In this document: one piece after another, positions 54,275-60,629 of the stretch
Layout: every line of letters begins with the position of its first letter
Numbering within the stretch: position 1 is the first letter of the stretch
Source of the DNA: Novosphingobium sp. NDB2Meth1
GTDB taxonomy: Bacteria > Pseudomonadota > Alphaproteobacteria > Sphingomonadales > Sphingomonadaceae
NCBI RefSeq assembly: GCF_900117425.1
Contig: NZ_FPEH01000011.1
Coordinates: 372,001-436,000 of the forward strand
Reading direction: 5' to 3'
Length of the DNA: 64,000 bases
The notes under the pieces: model-generated
Databases searched by the model: none
What the model was told of the DNA's origin: nothing
The model's input: only the letters and a program-made list of their open reading frames with translations
Translations under genes and position numbers: made by a program

Positions 54275-55048
54275 ATGAACGCCCCCGCGCCTTTCTCCAG
54301 CACGTCCGCGCGGCGGCTTCTGGTCTCGATCCACGACGTTTCGCCGCGGTTCGAGGCCCAGGTCGATGCGCTGGCCGAGCGGCTGTCGCGGCACGTCGGC
54401 GCGGCGCAATTCGCCATGCTGGTGATTCCGGACCACTGGCGCGGTGCTCCCATTGCCGGCAACGCCGCCTTTGCCGCCCGCCTGCGCGGCTGGGCCGATC
54501 AGGGCATCGAGATGTTCCTCCACGGCTGGAGCCACAAGGACGAGACGCCCGCCACCGAAGGCCTTGCCGCGATCAAGGGCAAGCACATGACCGCCGGCGA
54601 AGGCGAGTTCCTCAACCTCCCCCACGCCGAAGCGCTCCAGCGCATGCGTGATGGCCGCGCGCTGGTGGAGGACGTGATCGGCCGCCCGGTCGCCGGATTC
54701 ATCGCGCCCGCCTGGCTCTACGGCGAAGGCGCACACGCTGCGCTGCGCGAACTGGGTTTTGCGCTCGCCGAGGACCACATGAAAGTCTGGCGCCCGGCCA
54801 GCGGCGAAGTCCTCGCCAAGGGGCCGGTGATCACCTGGGCCAGCCGCAGCAAGCCGCGCATCGCCAGCTCGCTCCTCGCCGCCTCGCTCGGCCGCCTCGC
54901 CCTGCCCTTTACCGAGACGATCCGCGTCGCGGTCCATCCCGGCGATACCACCGTCCCCGCGCTGCTCGCCAGCATTGACAAGACCCTCGCGCGCTTCGTC
55001 CGCACGCACCAGCCTTCGCGCTATGCCGCGCTCGGCGGGGCGCAATGA
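54275..55048 (+). CDS. Polysaccharide deacetylase family protein (DUF2334-like)
   Basis: 257 residues. The metal-dependent deacetylase site is recognisable: Asp in LLVSIHDVSP (about 20) and the His pair in MFLHGWSHKDE. Other text: FIAPAWLYGEGAHAALRELGFALAED. No signal peptide is seen, so it may act on a cytoplasmic lipid- or nucleotide-linked sugar. First gene of a tight five-gene cluster; overlaps the next gene by 4 bp. Confidence 0.8.
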   Translation: MNAPAPFSSTSARRLLVSIHDVSPRFEAQVDALAERLSRHVGAAQFAMLVIPDHWRGAPIAGNAAFAARLRGWADQGIEMFLHGWSHKDETPATEGLAAIKGKHMTAGEGEFLNLPHAEALQRMRDGRALVEDVIGRPVAGFIAPAWLYGEGAHAALRELGFALAEDHMKVWRPASGEVLAKGPVITWASRSKPRIASSLLAASLGRLALPFTETIRVAVHPGDTTVPALLASIDKTLARFVRTHQPSRYAALGGAQ

Positions 55049-56217
55049 ACGCGCAGCCGGCGGCTCTGACGCAGGCGGACCCCGCCGCCACGCGTCCGCT
55101 GCGCATCCTGACCTTCCTCCACAGCTTCGCCCCCGGCGGTGTCGAGCGCGTGGCGCTGCGCCTGCACGAGGCGTGGCGGGCGCAGGGGCTCGATGCCAGG
55201 CTGGTCATGGGGCGCAGCTCCGGCGTCATGAAGCGCGATTGGCCGGGCCTTGCCTTCGAACTGCTCGGCAACCAGCGCGTGCCCCATGCGGGCTGGGAAA
55301 CGCTGTGGATGATCTTTCACCTGCCCGCCGCGATCCGCCGCATCCGGCCCGATGTCCTGTTCTGCGCGGGCAATTCCTACACCATCGTCGCCGTCTCGAT
55401 GCGCCTGCTGCTCGGCAAGGCCTGCCCGCCCGTGGTCGCCAAGATGAGCAACGACCTCACCCGCAATGATTTGCCCGTCCCCGCGCGCCCGTTCTACCGG
55501 GCATGGCTGCGCATCCAGGGCCGGGTGATCGACCGCCTCGTCGGCATGGCCCCGCCGATGCGCGAGGAGATCGCCAGCCTGATGCGCGCGCCGCGGCAGC
55601 ACATCGCGGTGATCGACGATCCCTCGCTGGCGGAAGCCGATATCCAGCGCCTTGCCGCCGCCCGCGAAGCCGCCAAAGCCGCACCGCGCGGCCCGGGACG
55701 GCGCTTTCTTGCCATCGGACGGCTCGCCGCGCAGAAGAATTTCGGCCTGCTGATCGATGCCTTTTCGCGCATGGCTGGCCCGGATGACCGATTGGCCATC
55801 ATCGGCGAAGGTTCTGCCCGCCGCGCATTGGAAGCGCAGATCGAGCGGCTGGGGCTCACCGGCAAGGTGCGTCTGCCCGGCCATGTCAGCCCGCTCGATG
55901 CCGAACTGGCCTCGGCCGACGCGCTGGTACTTTCCTCGGATTATGAAGGGGTTCCAGCGGTCGTCGCAGAAGCGCTTGCCGCCGGTCTGCCCATCGTCAC
56001 CACCCGCTGCAGCGTCAGCATGGAGGACATGCTCGGCGGCGGCCGCTTCGGCCTGCTCGTGCCCGTCGGCGATGCCGCCGCGCTCGCACAGGCGATGCAG
56101 GACATTGCCAAGTTGAAATTTGACGAAACCGCCGCGCGCGATCAATCACGCCGGTTCACCGTGGAGATAGCTTCGCATGGCTATCGCGCGCTGATGGAGG
56201 GGCTCGCCCATGCTTAA
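55045..56217 (+). CDS. Glycosyltransferase family 4-like
   Basis: 390 residues. N-terminal LTFLHSFAPGGVERVALRLHEAWRAQGLDARLVMG and C-terminal RFLAIGRLAAQKNFGLLIDAFSRM, VRLPGHVSPLDAELASADALVLSSDYEGVPAVVAEALAAGLPIVTT are the GT-B fold, GT4 signature. Second gene of the deacetylase/glycosyltransferase/membrane protein/DUF2141/glycosyltransferase cluster. Overlaps the membrane protein gene by 8 bp. Sugar and acceptor unknown. Confidence 0.88.
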   Translation: MNAQPAALTQADPAATRPLRILTFLHSFAPGGVERVALRLHEAWRAQGLDARLVMGRSSGVMKRDWPGLAFELLGNQRVPHAGWETLWMIFHLPAAIRRIRPDVLFCAGNSYTIVAVSMRLLLGKACPPVVAKMSNDLTRNDLPVPARPFYRAWLRIQGRVIDRLVGMAPPMREEIASLMRAPRQHIAVIDDPSLAEADIQRLAAAREAAKAAPRGPGRRFLAIGRLAAQKNFGLLIDAFSRMAGPDDRLAIIGEGSARRALEAQIERLGLTGKVRLPGHVSPLDAELASADALVLSSDYEGVPAVVAEALAAGLPIVTTRCSVSMEDMLGGGRFGLLVPVGDAAALAQAMQDIAKLKFDETAARDQSRRFTVEIASHGYRALMEGLAHA

Positions 56218-57220
56218 CCCCGATGGCGAAGCACCCTCCGCGAAGGATATGTCACCGATGGTTCCCCCCGAAGCCCTCACCGAAGCCCTCCCGCCCGTCC
56301 TGCCCCCGGTGCTCCCCGCCGCGCTGCCCAGTGCCGCGCCGCTGGAACGCAGTTTGCGCAAGTGGAGCGGCTGGATCGGCCCGGTGATCTCGCTCGCCAT
56401 TCTGGTTGCCGTGCTGTGGCAGCTACGCAAGATCGATTGGGGTCAGGTCTGGTCGATCGTGCCGACCTCGCCGCTGATCTGGCTGGTGCTCGCCGCCAGC
56501 TACTTCGCGGGTCCGGTGGCGGACTGGGTCATCTTCCGCAAGCTCTGGGGCATTCCCGTGTCGGGCATTTTCCCGCTGCTCAAGAAGCTGATCGGCAACG
56601 AGCTATTGCTGGGCTATGTCGGTGAAGTCTATTTCTACGACTGGGCGCGCCGCCACGTGAAGATGGAAGGCTCGCCCTTCGGCGCGGTCAAGGATGTCGC
56701 GATCCTCTCCGCGCTCGCGGGCAATATCATGACCGTGCTGCTGCTCATCATGACCTGGCCGATCATCAGCCAGCTCGGGCTCGACGGCGCGGGTTCGGAC
56801 AACGGCCATGTCCTGGCCACCTCGATTGGCGTCGTGCTCGTCACCAGCCTCGTGATCATGTTCTTCCGTAATGGCCTGCTCAGCCTCCCCAAGGCCGATC
56901 TCGCCTTCGTCTTCGTCGTCCACACCCTGCGCATCGTCGCCAACACCGGCCTTTCTGCGCTGGCCTGGCATCTCATCCTCCCCGGCGTCGGCATCGGTTC
57001 GTGGCTGATGTTTGCAACTGTTCGGCTCCTCTTGTCCCGTCTCCCGCTCATTCCCAATAAAGACATTGCTTTCGCCGGTATCTCTACCTTGCTCGTCGGC
57101 AGTCAGGTTCAGACTAGCGACATGATCGCCATGATATCGCTGCTGATTGTGGCAACGCATGTGGTGTTGTTCATGGGCTTGATGCTCCTTGACTTGGTTC
57201 AGCGGGAGAAGAATGCTTGA
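56210..57220 (+). CDS. Polytopic membrane protein, flippase- or UPF0104-like
   Basis: 336 residues. After a Pro/Ala-rich cytoplasmic N-terminus (about 1-45) there are roughly 7-8 TM segments (VISLAILVAVLWQL, LIWLVLAASYFAGPVADWVIF, ILSALAGNIMTVLLLIM, VLATSIGVVLVTSLVIMFF, SWLMFATVRLLLSRLPLIPNKDIAF). Layout and NELLLGYVGEVYFYDWARR loop recall the lysylphosphatidylglycerol-synthase TM domain family, which includes lipid flippases. Between two glycosyltransferase genes, a lipid-linked glycan flippase role is plausible; inferred. Confidence 0.65.
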   Translation: MLNPDGEAPSAKDMSPMVPPEALTEALPPVLPPVLPAALPSAAPLERSLRKWSGWIGPVISLAILVAVLWQLRKIDWGQVWSIVPTSPLIWLVLAASYFAGPVADWVIFRKLWGIPVSGIFPLLKKLIGNELLLGYVGEVYFYDWARRHVKMEGSPFGAVKDVAILSALAGNIMTVLLLIMTWPIISQLGLDGAGSDNGHVLATSIGVVLVTSLVIMFFRNGLLSLPKADLAFVFVVHTLRIVANTGLSALAWHLILPGVGIGSWLMFATVRLLLSRLPLIPNKDIAFAGISTLLVGSQVQTSDMIAMISLLIVATHVVLFMGLMLLDLVQREKNA

Positions 57221-57747
57221 AACGTCTTGTTTTTCTTGGTGGTGCGCTCGCGCTGCTCACGGCAGCGGGGCCGATCCCTTCCACGCCCGATCTCGGCAAG
57301 GCCGAAGGTCAGTGCCGTCCGGGTGAGAGCGGGCCTGCTTTCCTCGTCGATCTGATGGGCCTCAAGGACCGCAGCGGCCGCGTGAAGGTCGAGGTCTACC
57401 CAGCCAACGACGCCGATTTCCTCGCCGACGACAACGTGCTGGTGATGGCTGGCAAGACCTTCCGCCGCGTCGAGGTGCCGGTTCCGGCCGAGCCTGTGCC
57501 GCGCCTCTGCATCCGCCTGCCCGGCCCCGGCACCTATGCCGTGACGGTGCTCCACGACCGCAATGCGGACCGCAAGTTCAGCCTCAGCCACGATGGCATC
57601 GGCTTTTCGGGCAACCCGAAACTCGGCTGGTCGAAGCCCAAGGCAGCCGCCGTAGCGGTCAGCGCGAACGGCGGCTTAACCACATTGCGTGTCATCATGA
57701 ACTACCGTACGGGCCTGTTCTCGTTCGGGCCGCTCAAGCGCTCCTAG
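57217..57747 (+). CDS. DUF2141 domain exported protein
   Basis: 176 residues. Start TTG at 57217 overlaps the upstream stop; GGGAGAAG lies 6-7 nt before it. Signal peptide (LVFLGGALALLTAAGPIP), then the DUF2141 beta-sandwich: VDLMGLKDRSGRVKVEVYPAND, PRLCIRLPGPGTYAVTVLHDRNADRKFSLSHDGIGFSGNPKLGWSKPK. Domain of unknown function found in envelope clusters of alphaproteobacteria. Two lone cysteines could form a disulfide. Confidence 0.8.
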   Translation: MKRLVFLGGALALLTAAGPIPSTPDLGKAEGQCRPGESGPAFLVDLMGLKDRSGRVKVEVYPANDADFLADDNVLVMAGKTFRRVEVPVPAEPVPRLCIRLPGPGTYAVTVLHDRNADRKFSLSHDGIGFSGNPKLGWSKPKAAAVAVSANGGLTTLRVIMNYRTGLFSFGPLKRS

Positions 57748-57757
57748 AGGTTTTTCC

Positions 57758-58963
57758 ATGAAACTCGTCGATGTTTGCGCTTTCTACGCGCCCAAGGGCG
57801 GCGGCGTGCGCACATATGTTGACCGCAAGCTCAAGGCCGGTGCGGCGATGGGCCACGAGGTGGTCGTCATCGCGCCGGGCGAGGAAAACCGCGTCGAGGA
57901 ACGCGGGCCGAACGCGCGCATCGTCTGGCTGAAGAGCACGGTGTTCCCGCTCGATTTCAACTACCGTTATTTCAGCGATGTGGCAGCGCTCTATCAGGCG
58001 CTGGACCGCGAGGCGCCGGACATGGTCGAGGCCTCCTCCCCGTGGCGCAGCGCCAGCCTTGTCGGCGAATGGCCGGGCACCGCCCCGCGCGCGCTGATCA
58101 TGCACGCCGATCCGCTCTCGGCCTATGCCTACCGCTGGTTCGATGGCGTCGCCCCGCGCCCGGTGATCGACAAGGCATTCGATCGCTACTGGCGCCACCT
58201 GCGCCGGCTCGACACGCAGTTCGACATGATCGTCAGCGCCAGCCAGGGCCTCTCGGACCGACTGACCAATGGCGGCCTCGCCGGCGTCGTCACCAACCCG
58301 ATGGGCGTCGACCCCGGCGTGTTCTCGCCTTCGCACCGTGACGAACGCCTTCGCAAGGGCCTGCTCGAGCTCTGCGAACTGCCTGAAGACGCGACGCTCC
58401 TGATCGGCGTCGGCCGTTTCGCGCCGGAAAAGCGCTGGCCCATGCTGGTCGATGCCGTCACCGCCGCGGGCACGCGCCGTCCGGTCGGCATGGTGCTCGC
58501 CGGGCAAGGCCGCGATCTCAAGGCCATCGAGAAGCGCATTGCCGGCAATCCGCATATCCGCATTCTCGAGCCGATCACCGTGCGCGCCGAACTCGCCCGC
58601 GTGATGGCGAGCGCCGATGCGCTGGTCCATGGCTGCGAGGCGGAAACGTTCTGCATGGTCGCTGCCGAAGCGCGTGCCTCCGGCCTCCCGCTGATCGCCC
58701 CCGATGAAGGCGGTGCGGCGGATCAGGCGCGCGCGCAGGCCCGCATGGAAGGCACCGGCTGGATCTACGAATCCGCCAATGCCGCCGCCGCTGCCGAAAC
58801 CATCGTCGAATACTGCATCGCGCGCGAAAGCGGGATCGACGGCCCCCGCGCCGTGATCCCCGCCCCGCGCGTGATGGACGACCACTTCGCCGAGCTTTTC
58901 GCCAGCTACGAGCGCCTCGTCCGCGAAGCCCGCCGCGAAGTCGGACCGCGCCGCGCGGCCTGA
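57758..58963 (+). CDS. Glycosyltransferase family 4-like, second of the cluster
   Basis: 401 residues. N-terminal CAFYAPKGGGVRTYVDRKLKAGAAMGHEVVVIAPG, central GVVTNPMGVDPGVFSPSHRDERLRK, then LIGVGRFAPEKRWPMLVDAVTAAG and MASADALVHGCEAETFCMVAAEARASGLPLIAPDEGGAADQA, a complete GT-B GT4 protein. Follows DUF2141 by 10 bp and closes the cluster. Probably acts on a cell-surface glycolipid or polysaccharide. Confidence 0.88.
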   Translation: MKLVDVCAFYAPKGGGVRTYVDRKLKAGAAMGHEVVVIAPGEENRVEERGPNARIVWLKSTVFPLDFNYRYFSDVAALYQALDREAPDMVEASSPWRSASLVGEWPGTAPRALIMHADPLSAYAYRWFDGVAPRPVIDKAFDRYWRHLRRLDTQFDMIVSASQGLSDRLTNGGLAGVVTNPMGVDPGVFSPSHRDERLRKGLLELCELPEDATLLIGVGRFAPEKRWPMLVDAVTAAGTRRPVGMVLAGQGRDLKAIEKRIAGNPHIRILEPITVRAELARVMASADALVHGCEAETFCMVAAEARASGLPLIAPDEGGAADQARAQARMEGTGWIYESANAAAAAETIVEYCIARESGIDGPRAVIPAPRVMDDHFAELFASYERLVREARREVGPRRAA

Positions 58964-58972
58964 TCCGCGCGT

Positions 58973-59362
58973 TCAGCCGGCTGGCTGGAGCGCGGCGGAG
59001 TCGAACAGCACGTGTTCCTCGATGGCCATGCCGTCCGCGATGTGCATGCGGTCCACCCCGCACCACGCGCAATGCTCGCCGCCGATGCGGGCGCTGGCCC
59101 TCCAGAAGATGTAGAGCAGCTCGCCCGCGCCCGCGCAGTCGATCGGCGTCACTTCGAGCGCCTCCATCGCGCCCAGTATGCCGGCCATGACATCGACGTA
59201 TTCCGCGCCGGAGAAGCTTCCGGCCCCGCTGAAATGGACCGTGGCGTGGGGCGCGATCAGCTCCGCCACGCGCGGGCCGCTCGGAGCCGCCCAGAACGAT
59301 TGGAAGCGGGCGTAAAAGTCGGCGTGTTCGGCGCTGAGCGCAGGGTTTGCAGGGCTGTTCAT
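58973..59362 (-). CDS. SnoaL-like (NTF2-fold) protein
   Basis: 129 residues from MNSPANPALSAEHADFYARFQSFWAAP. NTF2-like text: VAELIAPHATVHFSGAGSFSGAEYVDVMAGILGAMEALEVTPIDCAG, LLYIFWRASARIGGEHCAWCGVDRMHIADGMAIEEHVLFD. Divergent from the marR gene with two operator-like palindromes between, so it is a likely target of that MarR protein. Substrate unknown; no clear relation to the SnoaL protein at 18389. Confidence 0.75.
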   Translation of the reverse strand: MNSPANPALSAEHADFYARFQSFWAAPSGPRVAELIAPHATVHFSGAGSFSGAEYVDVMAGILGAMEALEVTPIDCAGAGELLYIFWRASARIGGEHCAWCGVDRMHIADGMAIEEHVLFDSAALQPAG

Positions 59363-59413
59363 GGCAATCTCCCGGGCGACTCCGGTTGCGCCCGAAGTAC
59401 CTGTCCATTTTAT

Positions 59414-59460
59414 GTGCGGAGCGCACTTATCGGTCAAGTTGATATTCGTGCGGTCTGCAC
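59414..59460. promoter_or_regulatory. Two MarR operator-like palindromes
   Basis: GTGCGGAGCGCAC (59414-59426) and GTGCGGTCTGCAC (59448-59460) both fit GTGC-N5-GCAC, with TATG or ATAAT flanks, and are 34 bp apart centre to centre. They fill the space between the divergent SnoaL-like (start 59362) and marR (start 59474) genes. Good candidates for MarR binding and autorepression. Confidence 0.65.
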
Positions 59461-59473
59461 ATAATAGGGCGGG

Positions 59474-59989
59474 ATGATCGACCGGACAGCCAATCTCCTC
59501 GGCGCCCTCGGCCTCGCCGTCGCGGACCGCATTGCCCAAGCCGCGCGCCAGACGCTGCACCACGCCGGGGAAACCCCCGCGGCGCTGGTGGTGATCGGTT
59601 ACGGCCTCGGCCCCTCGAACGACCAGCTCCGCCATATCCTCGGCCTCTCTCACCCCGGCTGCGTACGGCTGATCGACCGCCTCGTCGCCGATGGGCTGGT
59701 CGAGCGACGGCAGGGACGGGACAGGCGCGCGATTGCTCTCCATCTCACCGACGAAGGCCATGCCTTGCGCGAGACGCTGCTCAAGGAACGCCTCGCAGTG
59801 ATCAAGCCGGTCCTCGAACCGCTGGGCAGCGCCGAGCAGGATATGCTCGCCGCTCTGCTTCACAAGCTGCTCGCCGCCCTGCCCGGCACTGATCTGGAGC
59901 GTTGCACCCTGTGCCGCCTCTGCGACAACCGCGTCTGCACCGATTGCCCGATCCCCGCCGAGTTCCGCACGGCAGCACCGTCTGCTTGA
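59474..59989 (+). CDS. MarR family regulator with a C-terminal cysteine cluster
   Basis: 171 residues. Winged HTH: TPAALVVIGYGLGPSNDQLRHILGLSHPGCVRLIDRLVADGLVERRQGRDRRAIALHLTDEGHAL. The unusual C-terminal tail, about residues 142-160, has five cysteines: CTLCRLCDNRVCTDC followed by P. Such spacing could bind zinc or an iron-sulfur cluster, or form redox disulfides, so the protein may sense redox state or metals. Divergent from the SnoaL-like gene over two palindromes. Confidence 0.85.
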   Translation: MIDRTANLLGALGLAVADRIAQAARQTLHHAGETPAALVVIGYGLGPSNDQLRHILGLSHPGCVRLIDRLVADGLVERRQGRDRRAIALHLTDEGHALRETLLKERLAVIKPVLEPLGSAEQDMLAALLHKLLAALPGTDLERCTLCRLCDNRVCTDCPIPAEFRTAAPSA

Positions 59990-60128
59990 CGGATCACAAT
60001 AGCTTTTTCATTCTATCGAATAAATGCAACGATATTATCCGGATTTTCCGGATGATTAGACAAGCCTATTCGATTTGCAGCAAGACCGGACGGCCCCTCG
60101 CCCGGCAAGAACTGCAAAGGATCATGCC
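59990..60128. promoter_or_regulatory. Nested palindromes in an AT-rich region before doxX
   Basis: Outer arms ATCGAATA (60015-60022) and TATTCGAT (60067-60074) enclose an inner perfect hairpin ATCCGGA-TTT-TCCGGAT (60037-60053). The region is much more AT-rich than its surroundings. It may be both the doxX promoter with operator sites and the end of the marR transcript. Confidence 0.45.
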
Positions 60129-60551
60129 ATGTCGACCACTACTGCAACCGCCTCCGCCCAGATCTCCACCCCCGCCACCGGTCACCTGCTCGCCGCCACC
60201 GGCCGCGTGTTGATCGCCGCAATCTTCATTCTCAGCGGCGTGGGCAAGATTGCCGCGCCCGCCGCCACCATCGGCTATATCGCCAGCGCCGGCCTGCCCT
60301 TCGCCCCCGCCGCGCTGATTGCGGCCGCCCTCATCGAAGTCGGCGGCGGCCTGGCCCTCATCGCCGGGTTTCGCACCCGCATCGTGGCGCTGGTTCTCGC
60401 CGGCTTCAGCGTCGCCACCGCGCTCGCCTTCCACGCGCACTTCGCGGATCAGAACCAGTTCATCCACTTCCTGAAGAACCTCGCCATGGCGGGCGGCCTG
60501 CTCCAGGTCGCGGCCTTCGGCTCGGGCAGGATCGGCCTCGACCGGCGCTGA
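60129..60551 (+). CDS. DoxX family membrane protein
   Basis: 140 residues from MSTTTATASAQ with four TM helices. DoxX features: GRVLIAAIFILSGVGKIAAPAATIGYIASAGLPFAPA, ALIEVGGGLALIAGFRTRIVALVLAGF, and QNQFIHFLKNLAMAGGLLQVAAFG. Members are linked to redox stress and quinone or thiol handling at the membrane. An earlier in-frame ATG at 60075 lies in the palindromic region and is unlikely. Confidence 0.85.
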   Translation: MSTTTATASAQISTPATGHLLAATGRVLIAAIFILSGVGKIAAPAATIGYIASAGLPFAPAALIAAALIEVGGGLALIAGFRTRIVALVLAGFSVATALAFHAHFADQNQFIHFLKNLAMAGGLLQVAAFGSGRIGLDRR

Positions 60552-60575
60552 GCCTGCCTTCAGCCCAAACGAAAA

Positions 60576-60608
60576 ACGGCGGCCGGATCGCTCCGGCCGC
60601 CGTCTTTT
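60576..60608. terminator. Bidirectional terminator between doxX and the TonB receptor
   Basis: ACGGCGGCCGGA (60576-60587) and TCCGGCCGCCGT (60592-60603) form a perfect 12-bp stem with loop TCGC. The plus strand continues CTTTTC and the minus strand GTTTTTC-like (GAAAA before the left arm), so it can end both transcripts. Confidence 0.8.
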
Positions 60609-60629
60609 CGTGGGCAATCTGCGCTCGGA

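Noticed and set aside
53982..54278. 98-codon plus-strand open frame before the deacetylase gene
   Set aside because: Antisense to the better-biased small frame at 54033-54254, with no domain.
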